A stretch of DNA of 64,000 nt from Calothrix membranacea FACHB-236 (GTDB lineage: Bacteria; Cyanobacteriota; Cyanobacteriia; Cyanobacteriales; Nostocaceae), in contig NZ_JACJPX010000015.1 in NCBI RefSeq assembly GCF_014696315.1, positions 1-64,000 of the forward strand, in the 5' to 3' direction. Below are positions 8,005-16,833 of the stretch, piece by piece. Made by a program: the position numbers and the translations under genes. The number at the start of each line of letters is the position of its first letter. The stretch's first letter is position 1. The notes under the pieces were generated by a model. The model was given only the letters and a program-made list of their open reading frames with translations, ran no database searches and was not told the DNA's origin.

Positions 8005-8493
8005 ATGGCAGGCAAAAAAGACATTAAACTCAGTTCCAGAAGAGGCGTAGACTATAGCAAACTACGCGACTTGCTAGCAGTAGGGAACTGGAAAGATGCT
8101 GATTATGAAACTTATCTGGTAATGCTTCAAGCAGTAGGGCTTAAAGAACATGGCTCCATACACGAAAGCCAACTGTTAAATTTTCCCTGTACTGACTTCC
8201 GCACCATTGACCGCCTGTGGGTAAAATATAGCGATGGAATCTTTGGCTTCAGTGTTCAAAAAGAAATTTACCTAAACGTTGGTGGTCAGCCTGACGGTAA
8301 GTATTACGAAGAAGCTTGGAATAAATTTGGCGATCGCGTGGGATGGCGAGTAGAAAACAGCTGGATTAATTACGATCAAGTTACTTTTGATACCTCTGCT
8401 CCCAGAGGACACCTCCCGATAGGTGAGTGTTTCAGCAGGGGTGTAGGAATAGAAGTAGTAATTTTTTCTCGCCTCGAGACTTGTAAAATGTAA
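8005..8493 (+). CDS. Stand-alone GUN4-domain protein
   Basis: A 162-residue protein that is almost entirely GUN4 domain: GVDYSKLRDLL, FPCTDFRTIDRLWVKYSDG, FGFSVQKEIY, FGDRVGWRV, GHLPIG and a terminal SRLETCKM. GUN4 proteins bind protoporphyrin IX and Mg-protoporphyrin IX and activate Mg-chelatase. The canonical cyanobacterial GUN4 is longer, with an N-terminal helical domain that is missing here, so this may be a paralogue rather than the chlorophyll-pathway protein. No Shine-Dalgarno sequence is obvious before ATG 8005. The fused GUN4 domain encoded about 5 kb upstream is its closest relative in the window. Confidence 0.8.
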   Translation: MAGKKDIKLSSRRGVDYSKLRDLLAVGNWKDADYETYLVMLQAVGLKEHGSIHESQLLNFPCTDFRTIDRLWVKYSDGIFGFSVQKEIYLNVGGQPDGKYYEEAWNKFGDRVGWRVENSWINYDQVTFDTSAPRGHLPIGECFSRGVGIEVVIFSRLETCKM

Positions 8494-8497
8494 TATT

Positions 8498-8818
8498 TTA
8501 TGCGAGATGACACTGTTGTTCAGAAATGAAAGTGAGTTGATCGCTAATCAGTAACGGAGTCAATAAGCTAGGTTGATGATTGCTCACTAGCCAATCATCA
8601 TAAGTATCTTTTTTGACATTGTATGTGTTCTCGAAAAATGAGCCGCAGGATGAAAGTTGCAAAAACTTAAGATTGTCCCAGGGGATAACTTCCCCCTTAG
8701 CAGTTGGAGAAAAAATCGCCGCAGAGTTTGCAATCAAGTATTCTCCAGCCATACTGTAATCTTGAATTACAGCAGAAAAAACCTGTGGTTCATGTTGCGA
8801 TCGCATCTTTTCTCTCAT
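8498..8818 (-). CDS. Hypothetical protein, 106 residues
   Basis: A soluble frame with balanced composition (for example EYLIANSAAIFSPTAKGEVIPW) and no recognised domain. It ends 4 bases from the GUN4 stop, so the two genes face tail to tail. No clear ribosome binding site is visible. It is kept because its composition reads like real protein and nothing overlaps it on the other strand, but it remains uncertain. Confidence 0.45.
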   Translation of the reverse strand: MREKMRSQHEPQVFSAVIQDYSMAGEYLIANSAAIFSPTAKGEVIPWDNLKFLQLSSCGSFFENTYNVKKDTYDDWLVSNHQPSLLTPLLISDQLTFISEQQCHLA

Positions 8819-8987
8819 TGACTAACAAAAATAATTGTAAGTATATTTTCTACTCTTAAATTATGATTCCGGTTAATTATATAACTTACATTCGTGATGT
8901 AAACAATTAGTGCGATCGCCTACCCATGCAGTCTGATCGTCAGCAATATAATGTATAATCCCGGACAGTTGAACTCCGCTCACGGGA

Positions 8988-9698
8988 ATGAGTATGGATA
9001 GAGCGCTCATAGATCAGCTGATAGAGACTGTTCATCAAGAGTTAATTCCCAAATTACAGGTTGAGAGCATAGCTCCCCACGATCCAGTAAAAATCAGCTA
9101 TCTTCCCTATCCTTGGCAAAAACTGGGAGTAGGAAATTATGCTGCGGTAGTTTATCACCCAGATTATCCCAACTGGGTTGTCAAGATTTATGCACCCGGA
9201 CGGCCTGGTTTTGAAGAAGAGGTAGAAGTTTACCGCCGTTTAGGTTCGCACCCGGCTTACTCGGAATGCCTATATGCTAAAGAAGGTCTTTTAATCCTGA
9301 AGCGGTTATATGGAGTCACACTTTATGACTCTATCCAGCGTGGACTGCGTATCCCCAAGCAAGTTATCCAAGATATCGATGAGGCCCTAGAGTATGCGCG
9401 GAAGCGGGGATTATATCCCCATGATGTACATGGGCGGAATGTCATGATGTATGAAGGAAGGGGATTAGTGGTAGATATTTCCGACTTTCTCCATGAAGAC
9501 AAATGTGCCAAATGGGACAACCTCAAAAGAGCATACTATTGGTTATATCGCCCCATCCTAGCCCCATTGCGCCTGAAAATTCCTTACTTATTGCTAGACG
9601 TTGTTCGCAAAACTTATCGCTTCTTCTCCAAGTTAAAAAAATCTTGCGAACACATCTTCTACAAAATTTCTAGAAGACACAAGAACAAGACACATTGA
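8988..9698 (+). CDS. Protein-kinase-like protein (short, divergent)
   Basis: A 236-residue protein with the reduced layout of an atypical kinase: glycine-loop-like LGVGNYAAVV (about residues 46-55), lysine in NWVVKIYAPG, acidic helix PGFEEEVEVYRRL, a catalytic-loop-like PHDVHGRNVMM (about 145-155) and VVDISDF in place of the DFG region. The last 60 residues are basic and hydrophobic (KIPYLLLDVVRKTYRFF), suggesting membrane or protein contact. The domain is smaller than a Hanks kinase and closer to RIO or aminoglycoside-kinase-like folds. It lies 75 bp upstream of holA on the same strand. Substrate unknown. Confidence 0.65.
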   Translation: MSMDRALIDQLIETVHQELIPKLQVESIAPHDPVKISYLPYPWQKLGVGNYAAVVYHPDYPNWVVKIYAPGRPGFEEEVEVYRRLGSHPAYSECLYAKEGLLILKRLYGVTLYDSIQRGLRIPKQVIQDIDEALEYARKRGLYPHDVHGRNVMMYEGRGLVVDISDFLHEDKCAKWDNLKRAYYWLYRPILAPLRLKIPYLLLDVVRKTYRFFSKLKKSCEHIFYKISRRHKNKTH

Positions 9699-9773
9699 TC
9701 AATCCCCCAGTCCCCAGTCCCCAATCCCCAATCTAGTGATACGGTGGAACAAGCGGAGAACTGAGATTTTTCT

Positions 9774-10763
9774 ATGCCAATTTACGTTTACTGGGGTGAA
9801 GATGATTTTGCCATAGAAAAGGCCGTGGCTGTGTTATGCGATCGCGTCCTCGATCCCCTATGGACAAGTTTTAACTACACTTCCTTGCTCCCAGATCAAG
9901 CTGATGCAGTAATTCAGGGATTAAATGAAGTCATGACACCCAGCTTCGGCGCTGGTGGACGGTTAGTCTGGCTAGTGAATACTACTTTATCTCAGCATTG
10001 TCCAGATAATGTGTTAGCAGAACTGACGCGCACCTTACCTGTCATTCCCGACAACTCATTTTTACTCCTCACCAGTCGCAACAAACCCGACGAACGCTTG
10101 AAAGCGACGAAACTTTTAAAACAATACGCTACTGAATTTCGGGAATTTCCGCTGATTCCCCCTTGGAAAACAGAGTTACTTGTGCAAGCAGTTCATCAAG
10201 CTGCTCATAGCACCGGCGTAAAATTGACAGCTAAGGCAATGGAAGTAATTGCTGAATCGGTAGGCAACGATACCCGCCTCCTCTACAATGAAATGGAGAA
10301 ATTGCGGCTCTATGGTGCGGGTAGCAATCAACCCCTAGATGTAGACACCATTACTAAGCTAGTTAGAAATACTACGCAAAATAGTTTACAATTAGCAGCA
10401 GCCATCAGAAATGGGGATACAGCCAAAGCCTTAGCCACCTTAAGCGATCTAATCAATGCTGCCGAGCCTGGTTTAAGAATAGTTGCAACATTGATTGGTC
10501 AATTTCGCACTTGGTTATGGGTAAAAATTATGATGGAAAGTGGTGAGCGCAATCCTCAAGAGATTGCTAAAGCTGCTGAAATTGGTAACCCCAAACGTAT
10601 TTACTTTTTACAACAGGAAGTCAAATCCCTTTCTGTACAGCAACTTACCTCTATTTTACCTCTGCTATTAGACTTAGAAGTTAGTCTCAAGCAAGGATAT
10701 TCAGATATGACAACACTTCAGACGAAGGTGATAGAACTTTGTCAAGTGTCTCAAGGAAACTGA
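9774..10763 (+). CDS. holA: DNA polymerase III subunit delta
   Basis: A 329-residue clamp-loader subunit that opens the beta sliding clamp. The order matches the family: an N-terminal AAA+-like domain starting MPIYVYWGEDDFAIEKAV, a middle with FLLLTSRNKPDERLKATKLL, then the helical lid (SVGNDTRLLYNEMEKLRLY) and C-terminal collar (QLAAAIRNGDTAKAL, FRTWLWVK). As usual for delta, no functional Walker A is seen. The start is the ATG that gives the conserved N-terminus. It is probably read with or just after the kinase-like gene. Confidence 0.88.
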   Translation: MPIYVYWGEDDFAIEKAVAVLCDRVLDPLWTSFNYTSLLPDQADAVIQGLNEVMTPSFGAGGRLVWLVNTTLSQHCPDNVLAELTRTLPVIPDNSFLLLTSRNKPDERLKATKLLKQYATEFREFPLIPPWKTELLVQAVHQAAHSTGVKLTAKAMEVIAESVGNDTRLLYNEMEKLRLYGAGSNQPLDVDTITKLVRNTTQNSLQLAAAIRNGDTAKALATLSDLINAAEPGLRIVATLIGQFRTWLWVKIMMESGERNPQEIAKAAEIGNPKRIYFLQQEVKSLSVQQLTSILPLLLDLEVSLKQGYSDMTTLQTKVIELCQVSQGN

Positions 10764-10871
10764 GTATAAATATAAAAATTTGATGGAGTAAGAAGTTTCT
10801 GGAACTTCTTACTTCTAAAATAATTCACAGTCATTATCATATTGCTACCCTAGTTCTGTGTCATATATCAT

Positions 10872-11351
10872 ATGAAAAACATTGCTGATTTCTTTTTTCT
10901 ACGAAGCTGGAAAAAAATACTTTCTCAAAGTCTGTCTTACAGTGCGATCGCTACTGCTGGTTTAGTAGCCAGCGTTTTAATGGTAAGTGGCAAAGTTAAT
11001 GCTCAAACACCACAACCAGTAAATACTGATGAAGTCAATAACTATGCTCAAGCTGTATTAGCAATGGAGCCAGCACGTCAACAAGCTTTTGACGAAATTA
11101 AAAAAATTATTGGTGGAAGTGAAATTCCCAAAATAATTTGTAATGATGCCAAAACTATCAGTAGTCTGCCAAAAAAAGCTCAAGATGTTGCGGTAAATTA
11201 CTGTACACGCTCTCAAAAAATAGTTGAAGATAATGGGTTAACCATTATACGCTTCAACCAAATTACTCTCAACCTCCAAAGTGACGAAAACTTAAAACGG
11301 CAGGTTTACAATAGATTATTAACTATTCAAAATTCTGCCAAACCTCGCTAA
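10872..11351 (+). CDS. Exported DUF4168-family protein
   Basis: A 159-residue protein with a long basic N-region, a hydrophobic core (ATAGLVASVLMVSG) and a likely signal peptidase site after VNAQ (about residue 45), so it should be periplasmic or outer-membrane associated. The mature part is helical, with VNNYAQAVLAMEPAR and an NLQSDENLKRQVYNRL end that match DUF4168. The function of the family is not known to me. Confidence 0.72.
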   Translation: MKNIADFFFLRSWKKILSQSLSYSAIATAGLVASVLMVSGKVNAQTPQPVNTDEVNNYAQAVLAMEPARQQAFDEIKKIIGGSEIPKIICNDAKTISSLPKKAQDVAVNYCTRSQKIVEDNGLTIIRFNQITLNLQSDENLKRQVYNRLLTIQNSAKPR

Positions 11352-11502
11352 ACACAAATTCATTAATCCTTAAAAAATACCCAATGAAAAGTTAGTAAAT
11401 ATTTAGAAATAGCAGGATTAATTTTATGTTAAACCTCCAGCTATATTGATATTTTGAATTGCTGAACAATTATTAATTAATGGTTCAACATCCCGATTTT
11501 GC

Positions 11503-11541
11503 GGGATCAATCCAAAATTCTTGAGCAAGCGGATTGATCCC
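11503..11541. terminator. Perfect 11-bp inverted repeat between convergent genes
   Basis: GGGATCAATCC (11503-11513) and GGATTGATCCC (11531-11541) can form a stem with a 17-base loop; a third related unit (GGTCAATCCAAAAT) follows. It lies between two genes that face each other. No long T-run follows on either strand, so termination is only a possibility. Confidence 0.4.
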
Positions 11542-11572
11542 TGAGGTCAATCCAAAATATGAAATTTTATAA

Positions 11573-12187
11573 CTACTGTTGCGATTCCATAAATGCTTGT
11601 CGTTTAGCATGGATATTTTTCATGTGCTTTTTGACAGTATTAACAGTAATGTACAACTTAGCAGCAATATCTTTATAACTATATTTACCTCGATAAAGAG
11701 ACCAAATTTCAGCTTCTCTTGCTGTCAAATCATATTTTTTCACTTCAGCGTTCGCAATATTTTTGAGAGATTGATATTGATTTTCAATTGTGACTAGAAA
11801 ATAAGGCATCTGCACAGTATTTAAATTTAGCCACCTCACCCGAATCCGAAAAATAGTTGTTTGATTAAATATAATTTCGTCTGAGAGAATCAGTTGTTGA
11901 TTATCTGTAAAAGTCCGGCTGTCAATTAAAGATTGGCAAAGCTGCTGAATAATTGGATGTACAAATTTTTTGTGGCAATTTTCTAGATTTAACTGCGAAC
12001 AAATCTGTTCAGCAGATGCATTAGCGTGTAACAGTTCACCCATCTCATTTAAAATTAAGATGCCATCTTCTAAGTTCTCAATCACTGCTTGGAAAAAATA
12101 AACTTGCATTAAGTCAGGATAATTAAGAATATCTGCCTTTTGCCGTTTAATTGCTTGTGTAGCCGAAGTTTGAGTGAGAGTAATCAT
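11573..12187 (-). CDS. PAS-LuxR-type transcriptional regulator
   Basis: A 204-residue protein with a PAS-like sensory domain (about residues 30-140: AVIENLEDGILILNEMGELL, then FRIRVRWLNL) and a C-terminal LuxR/GerE helix-turn-helix (about 150-200: YDLTAREAEIWSL, YKDIAAKLYITVNTVKKHM). It has no receiver domain, so it is likely to respond to a ligand or partner rather than phosphorylation. Targets are unknown; it faces the DUF4168 gene and has about 470 bp of spacer upstream. Confidence 0.8.
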   Translation of the reverse strand: MITLTQTSATQAIKRQKADILNYPDLMQVYFFQAVIENLEDGILILNEMGELLHANASAEQICSQLNLENCHKKFVHPIIQQLCQSLIDSRTFTDNQQLILSDEIIFNQTTIFRIRVRWLNLNTVQMPYFLVTIENQYQSLKNIANAEVKKYDLTAREAEIWSLYRGKYSYKDIAAKLYITVNTVKKHMKNIHAKRQAFMESQQ

Positions 12188-12656
12188 AGACTAATGAATC
12201 ATTAAAAGAATGTGTTATGAAATAGATTCCCAGAAATGTCTGCATATTGCTCAAAAGCTTTATGCATCTATAAACAAATGTTGACTTTTATTGATAACAG
12301 CAAAACTTACAGTGCTACTAACTAAAAAGTGCTGAGTTCTGAGTACGAATACTAGTTCTCAGTGATTAGTTAGCAACACAGTTATCTGCAACATTATTTA
12401 CATACAACTGAGGAATTATGTATTTCGGATGAAGTTGATCTTGTGTTTGGCGTTTGTCATTTATCATTAATTATTTTTCCCTCATCTCCCCTACTTCCTC
12501 ATCTATCTTCCCAAGTTCCTATAGAAAACATAGACACGACTCTATCTACTCTTGAACGCAAAATCATACCCATAGAATCACCCTAGGGGTGATTCAGAGC
12601 AATAGACAATACTACTAGACTGACAAAGCAAAACTCATTTTTGATACACATTATCT
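12188..12656. other. Spacer with inverted repeats between divergent genes
   Basis: The only structures seen are a CTAACT...AGTTAG-bounded repeat near 12318-12373 built from CTGAGT units, pyrimidine-rich CCCTCATCTCCCC sequence near 12480, and the palindrome at 12575. Promoters for the LuxR-type gene and for the antiporter must lie here. Confidence 0.5.
12575..12595. promoter_or_regulatory. Palindrome upstream of the antiporter gene (candidate operator)
   Basis: GAATCACCC and GGGTGATTC, separated by TAG, form a 9-bp inverted repeat about 60 bp upstream of the antiporter start. Size and position suit a dimeric repressor or activator site. A terminator is less likely because no T-tract follows. 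Confidence 0.4.
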
Positions 12657-13955
12657 ATGGTAGACACTTATATTCTTGACCTATTGGTCATTGGTCTACT
12701 TCTGTTGATAGTTACATTAGGATCTGGCTGGATTTCGCGTCTACCTCTATCCTTCGCTCTCATCTATCTAGTGGTTGGAATTTTCTTAGGCCCTTATGGC
12801 TTCGGACTGATTCAATTGCGGCGAGATGATGTATTTAATGCTGAATTTCTTGAACGCATCGCAGAACTTGTAGTAATTATTTCTGTATTTAGTTGTGGTT
12901 TAAAGATAGTCCGACCTCTGAAATTAGGAATTTGGGATATTACAGCGCGCCTCATTGGATTTTTGATGCCAATTTCCATTTTTGCCTTGGCTGCTGTGGG
13001 CAAATTTTTTTTAGGGATGAATTGGGGAGAAGCGATTTTATTGGGAGCAATTCTCGCACCAACTGACCCAGTATTAGCCTCAGAAGTCCAACTAACCGAT
13101 ACTAATGACCAAGATGAGTTACGCTTTGGTTTAACTTCCGAAGGTGGATTAAATGATGCTTTAGCATTTCCCTTCGTTTATTTTGGTATTTATGCCCTTA
13201 AAGACCCTAATTGGGATAATTGGTTAAAGAACTGGTTATTAGTCGATTTAATTTGGGCGATCGCATCTGGTATTGTTATGGGAATTATTGTTGCCAAAGC
13301 AATAGTTTGGCTTGATAAAAAAGTCCAAAAGCGCCGCCGTGCCGATGAGTTGATGGAAGACTTCATCGCTATTAGTATAATTTTTCTGACTTATTCATTA
13401 ACAGAAATTATCAATGGCTATGGATTTTTAGCAGTATTTGTAGCGGGTTTAGTTTCTCAACGCAGTTACCAAGATCCGGAAAAACCTCTAGCACAATTGG
13501 GGTTTATAGAAAAATTAGAAAAGCTTTTAGAAGTAGGCACAATTTTACTATTGGGAACGATATTGTTATTCCAGCCGATGCTCAATTATGGGATTCAATC
13601 TTTAATAGTAATAGTTATGTTATTTTTCGTCATCCGACCCGTAGGAGTTTGGATTAGCACTATAGGTAAACGTCCTTTAGATTCACCTCGCCGCACTTTA
13701 CATTCCGGAACTCGCTGGTTATTAGGTTGGTTTGGTATTCGTGGTGTTGGTTCTTTATATTATCTTGCCTATGCATTTGGTAATGGTTTAAAAGGTGAAT
13801 CTGCCGAAAAAATCTCTTGGATAACTTACACCACAATTGTTTTTTCTGTGATTGTGCATGGAATTACTTCAACTCCGTTAATGAAGTGGTATGAGAAACG
13901 TATTGTTACTCGGCAAAAGCCTCATACTCCTGCAACAATTGATGAATTTGAATAA
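12657..13955 (+). CDS. CPA1-family Na+/H+ antiporter
   Basis: A 432-residue membrane protein with about twelve hydrophobic helices, exchanging Na+ (or K+) for H+ across the membrane. It has the CPA1/NhaP ion-site signature GAILAPTDPVLAS near residues 132-144, LTSEGGLNDALAFP near 160-173 and GWFGIRGVGSLYYLAYA near 360. The tail is short and lacks a regulatory TrkA or CBS domain. A possible operator palindrome lies about 60 bp upstream. The ion preferred cannot be told. Confidence 0.85.
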   Translation: MVDTYILDLLVIGLLLLIVTLGSGWISRLPLSFALIYLVVGIFLGPYGFGLIQLRRDDVFNAEFLERIAELVVIISVFSCGLKIVRPLKLGIWDITARLIGFLMPISIFALAAVGKFFLGMNWGEAILLGAILAPTDPVLASEVQLTDTNDQDELRFGLTSEGGLNDALAFPFVYFGIYALKDPNWDNWLKNWLLVDLIWAIASGIVMGIIVAKAIVWLDKKVQKRRRADELMEDFIAISIIFLTYSLTEIINGYGFLAVFVAGLVSQRSYQDPEKPLAQLGFIEKLEKLLEVGTILLLGTILLFQPMLNYGIQSLIVIVMLFFVIRPVGVWISTIGKRPLDSPRRTLHSGTRWLLGWFGIRGVGSLYYLAYAFGNGLKGESAEKISWITYTTIVFSVIVHGITSTPLMKWYEKRIVTRQKPHTPATIDEFE

Positions 13956-13965
13956 TTGGAATTTG

Positions 13966-14095
13966 TCATTTGTTATTTGTCTGATCAGCAATTACCAATT
14001 ACCAATTACCAATTACCAATTACCAATTACCAATTACCAATTACCAATTACCCATTACCCATTACCCATTACCAATTACCCATTACCCATCACCA
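13966..14095. repeat. Composite heptamer array (TTTGTCA-like, then ATTACCA x many)
   Basis: TTTGTCATTTGTTATTTGTC is followed by CTGATCAGC and then about fifteen ATTACCA/ATTACCC units. The array runs into the 3' end of the minus-strand hybrid kinase gene, whose last codons (MGNG) are repeat-derived. Confidence 0.85.
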
Positions 14096-16376
14096 AAATT
14101 ACTTCATGCAAAGTATTCAATAAAACCTGTGCTGTAAAAGGTTTTGCCAAGAATTCTCGGATACCAAGGATCTGTTTTTGCTCATGCGGCTCATAGGCCA
14201 TTAGTCCACTCATGGCAATAATTTGGACATCTGGATTCATGCGCTGCAACATCTGTATAGTTTGAGAACCATCCATGACAGGCATCATCATATCTATTAA
14301 CACCACACTGATGTCATCTATATACTGAGCATAAAGTGCTAAAGCTCCAATGCCATCGCTAGCGGTTAAAACTCTGTAATTATGGGTTTCTAAGGTAGTT
14401 TTAGCAATCTCGCAAATCGAAACTTCATCATCTACTACTAAAATTAATTCGTTATTTCCACTGGGGAGATTTGTATTGGTGACTGTATTGGTTTCTGTGG
14501 CTTCTCTACTAGGTAAGTAGACTTTAAAACTGCTTCCTTGTCCTAACTCACTGTGTACACTGACAAAACCATTGTGGCTTTTAATAATGCTCATGACAGT
14601 AGAAAGCCCTAAACCTGTGCCTTTTCCTACTTCTTTAGTAGTAAAAAACGGCTCAAAGATGCGGTCAATGATTTCTGGAGGAATACCTGTTCCTGTATCG
14701 GCTATAGTAATGACAACATAAAAACCAGCTTCAGAATTTTCATGCATCTGAGCATAGTTTTCATCAATCCACAGGTTTTCGGCGTTAATTCTGAGAATAC
14801 CACCATCAGGCATTGCGTCACGGGCATTGACGCAGAGGTTCATTAATACTTGATGCAGTTGCGTTGCATCGGCAAAAACTGTCCAAAGATTGGGATTGAT
14901 ATCCGTTTTGGTTTCAATAGATTTGGGAAAGGTTCTGTGAGCAACCTGCGCGATATCTGATAGCAAATGTCGCACTTGCACCAATGTTCGGCTTCCTTCC
15001 ACTCCGCGAGTAAAGGAGAGAATTTGCTGGACTAAATCAGCGCCTCGCCTTGCACTGCTTTCTAATATCTCTAATAATTGCTGACTGTTTTCATCCAGGT
15101 TGGGAAATTTGGCGGGTAGTAGTTGCGCTGTTGCCAAGATAGGCGTGAGAATGTTGTTGAAATCATGAGCAATACCACTAGCCAGGCTACCCAGGCTTTC
15201 TAATCTTTGAGTGCGGAGAAATTGCGCCTCTAGTTGCTTTTTTTGGGTGATATCAGTACTGACTTTGAGAATAGATTTGGGGTTACCAGCTTCATCGCGC
15301 ATCAGCGTCCAGCGACTTTCTACGATGATGTCTTTGGCATCTTTGGTGACTTGCTGTAATTCACCTTGCCATTTACCTTCTTTGGCTAAGATTGACTGTA
15401 TTTCTGAGAATGATGGCGAAGTTTCCCCATTTTTACCTAAAAGGAAAGTAGCATTTCTGCCGACGATTTCTGCTGTCGTCCATCCATAAAGCCTTTCTGC
15501 GCCTTTATTCCAGAATAGGATATGATTTTTCAGGTTACAAACTGCGATCGCATCTATGGAGATATCCAATAAAGCTGCTTGTTCGTAGATTTTTTGTGCT
15601 GCTTGTTTGCGATCGGTAATATCTTCAAATGTACCGACATGGCCTAAAAATCGTCTTTCTGTGGAATACATTGGGCTAGCTAACGCCCGCACCCAGCGAA
15701 TTTCTTCTTGGGGGGTAAGTAGCCTATACTCGTCAACCCAAGTACTTTGTTCTAAGACTGTTCTTTGCCAATCCTGAGAAACTTCAGCTCTATCTTCTGG
15801 GTGAACTGCTTGAATCCAGCCATAGCCTACACTCTGCTGTTCGCTAAAGCCGGAAATGTCATACCATAAAGGATTGCTATAGATCAGCTGACCTTGGGCA
15901 TCAGTTTGAAATATAGCCAAAGGAGCTGAAGAACACAGAGTACGGAAGCGGTCTTCACTTTCTCGAAAAGCCTGTTCTGCACTATGTCTTTTATACCGTT
16001 CCTGTGCTTCTCGTAACTCTCGCTCTACCGCAGGCACTAGGCGGGCCATATTACCTTTGATTATATAGTCGTGCGCGCCCGCTTTCATGGCTGCAACTGC
16101 AATATCCTCACCAATTGTGCCGGACACAATGATAAATGGTAAATCCAGCTTTTGCTTTTGCAGAAGTTTTAGGGCTGCTAAACCACTAAAGGCAGGTAGA
16201 CTGTAATCTGCAATGATGATATCCCATAATCTTTGATTGAGTGCTGCCTGCATGGAATCTGCGGTATCAACACGCACATATTCCACTGTGTATCCGCCCC
16301 GACGTAACTCTCTTAGAACTAGGAGAGTATCATCTTCAGAATCCTCAACAATTAGAACACGCAGGAGGGGTTTCAT
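14076..16376 (-). CDS. Hybrid sensor kinase (REC-PAS-PAS-HisKA-HATPase-REC)
   Basis: A 766-residue cytoplasmic phosphorelay protein. The N-terminal receiver has its phospho-acceptor Asp at 57 (IIIADYSLP). Two PAS domains follow at about 145-260 and 265-380, then the dimerisation domain with phospho-His 404 (GIAHDFNNIL), the ATPase domain (N-box LMNLCVNARDAM, DTGTGIP, GKGTGLGLSTV) and a second receiver from about 640 (VVDDE, VVLIDMMMP, AKPF). It starts 13 bp after the Rcp-type regulator, behind an AGGAAG ribosome binding site, so it is the last gene of a three-gene operon. The input signal is unknown; the operon's first kinase may feed its N-terminal receiver. Confidence 0.9.
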   Translation of the reverse strand: MKPLLRVLIVEDSEDDTLLVLRELRRGGYTVEYVRVDTADSMQAALNQRLWDIIIADYSLPAFSGLAALKLLQKQKLDLPFIIVSGTIGEDIAVAAMKAGAHDYIIKGNMARLVPAVERELREAQERYKRHSAEQAFRESEDRFRTLCSSAPLAIFQTDAQGQLIYSNPLWYDISGFSEQQSVGYGWIQAVHPEDRAEVSQDWQRTVLEQSTWVDEYRLLTPQEEIRWVRALASPMYSTERRFLGHVGTFEDITDRKQAAQKIYEQAALLDISIDAIAVCNLKNHILFWNKGAERLYGWTTAEIVGRNATFLLGKNGETSPSFSEIQSILAKEGKWQGELQQVTKDAKDIIVESRWTLMRDEAGNPKSILKVSTDITQKKQLEAQFLRTQRLESLGSLASGIAHDFNNILTPILATAQLLPAKFPNLDENSQQLLEILESSARRGADLVQQILSFTRGVEGSRTLVQVRHLLSDIAQVAHRTFPKSIETKTDINPNLWTVFADATQLHQVLMNLCVNARDAMPDGGILRINAENLWIDENYAQMHENSEAGFYVVITIADTGTGIPPEIIDRIFEPFFTTKEVGKGTGLGLSTVMSIIKSHNGFVSVHSELGQGSSFKVYLPSREATETNTVTNTNLPSGNNELILVVDDEVSICEIAKTTLETHNYRVLTASDGIGALALYAQYIDDISVVLIDMMMPVMDGSQTIQMLQRMNPDVQIIAMSGLMAYEPHEQKQILGIREFLAKPFTAQVLLNTLHEVILVMGNG

Positions 16377-16389
16377 TGTTGCTGACTTC

Positions 16390-16833
16390 CTAAACAGGCG
16401 GTGTCTCGTTCATTAGGAGCCAATACATTCCTAGTTGTCGGACTGCTTCTGTAAACTGGAGAAAATCTACAGGTTTGCGGATATAACTGTTGCAACCCAA
16501 ACTATAACTTTTCAGTAAATCTTGCTCTTCGCTGGAGGTAGTGAGAATTACTACAGGTAATAAGCTAGTGCGTTTGTCTTCTCGCAAGCGACGCAATACT
16601 TCCATACCATCGATACGAGGTAGCTTGAGATCTAACAAAATCACAGTAGGTTTGATGCTGATATCTCTACCAGCATGAACTCCAGTACCAAATAGATAAT
16701 CTAGAGCTTCTACACCATCACGAGCTACCACTATCTCATTACTGATGTGATTGCGCCTAAGTGCCCGGATAGCTAAAGCTTCGTCATCAGGATTATCTTC
16801 CACCAACAGAATCATTTTATTGCTCAAGCTCAT
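16390..16833 (-). CDS. Rcp-type single-domain response regulator
   Basis: A 147-residue receiver-only protein like cyanobacterial Rcp1. It has acidic pocket VEDNPDDE, phospho-acceptor Asp 68 (VILLDLKLP), Thr in ILTTSSEEQD and Lys in YIRKPVDF. The frame is open further upstream, but ATG 16833 is chosen because GAGGAGG lies at the right distance and the ATG overlaps the stop of the upstream kinase as ATGA, which indicates translational coupling. It is the likely phosphate acceptor of that kinase. Confidence 0.9.
   Translation of the reverse strand: MSLSNKMILLVEDNPDDEALAIRALRRNHISNEIVVARDGVEALDYLFGTGVHAGRDISIKPTVILLDLKLPRIDGMEVLRRLREDKRTSLLPVVILTTSSEEQDLLKSYSLGCNSYIRKPVDFLQFTEAVRQLGMYWLLMNETPPV

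Noticed and set aside
13891-14196. 101-codon frame reading through the heptamer array
   Set aside because: Its centre is the repeat (NYQLPIT repeated) and both ends overlap real genes in other frames.
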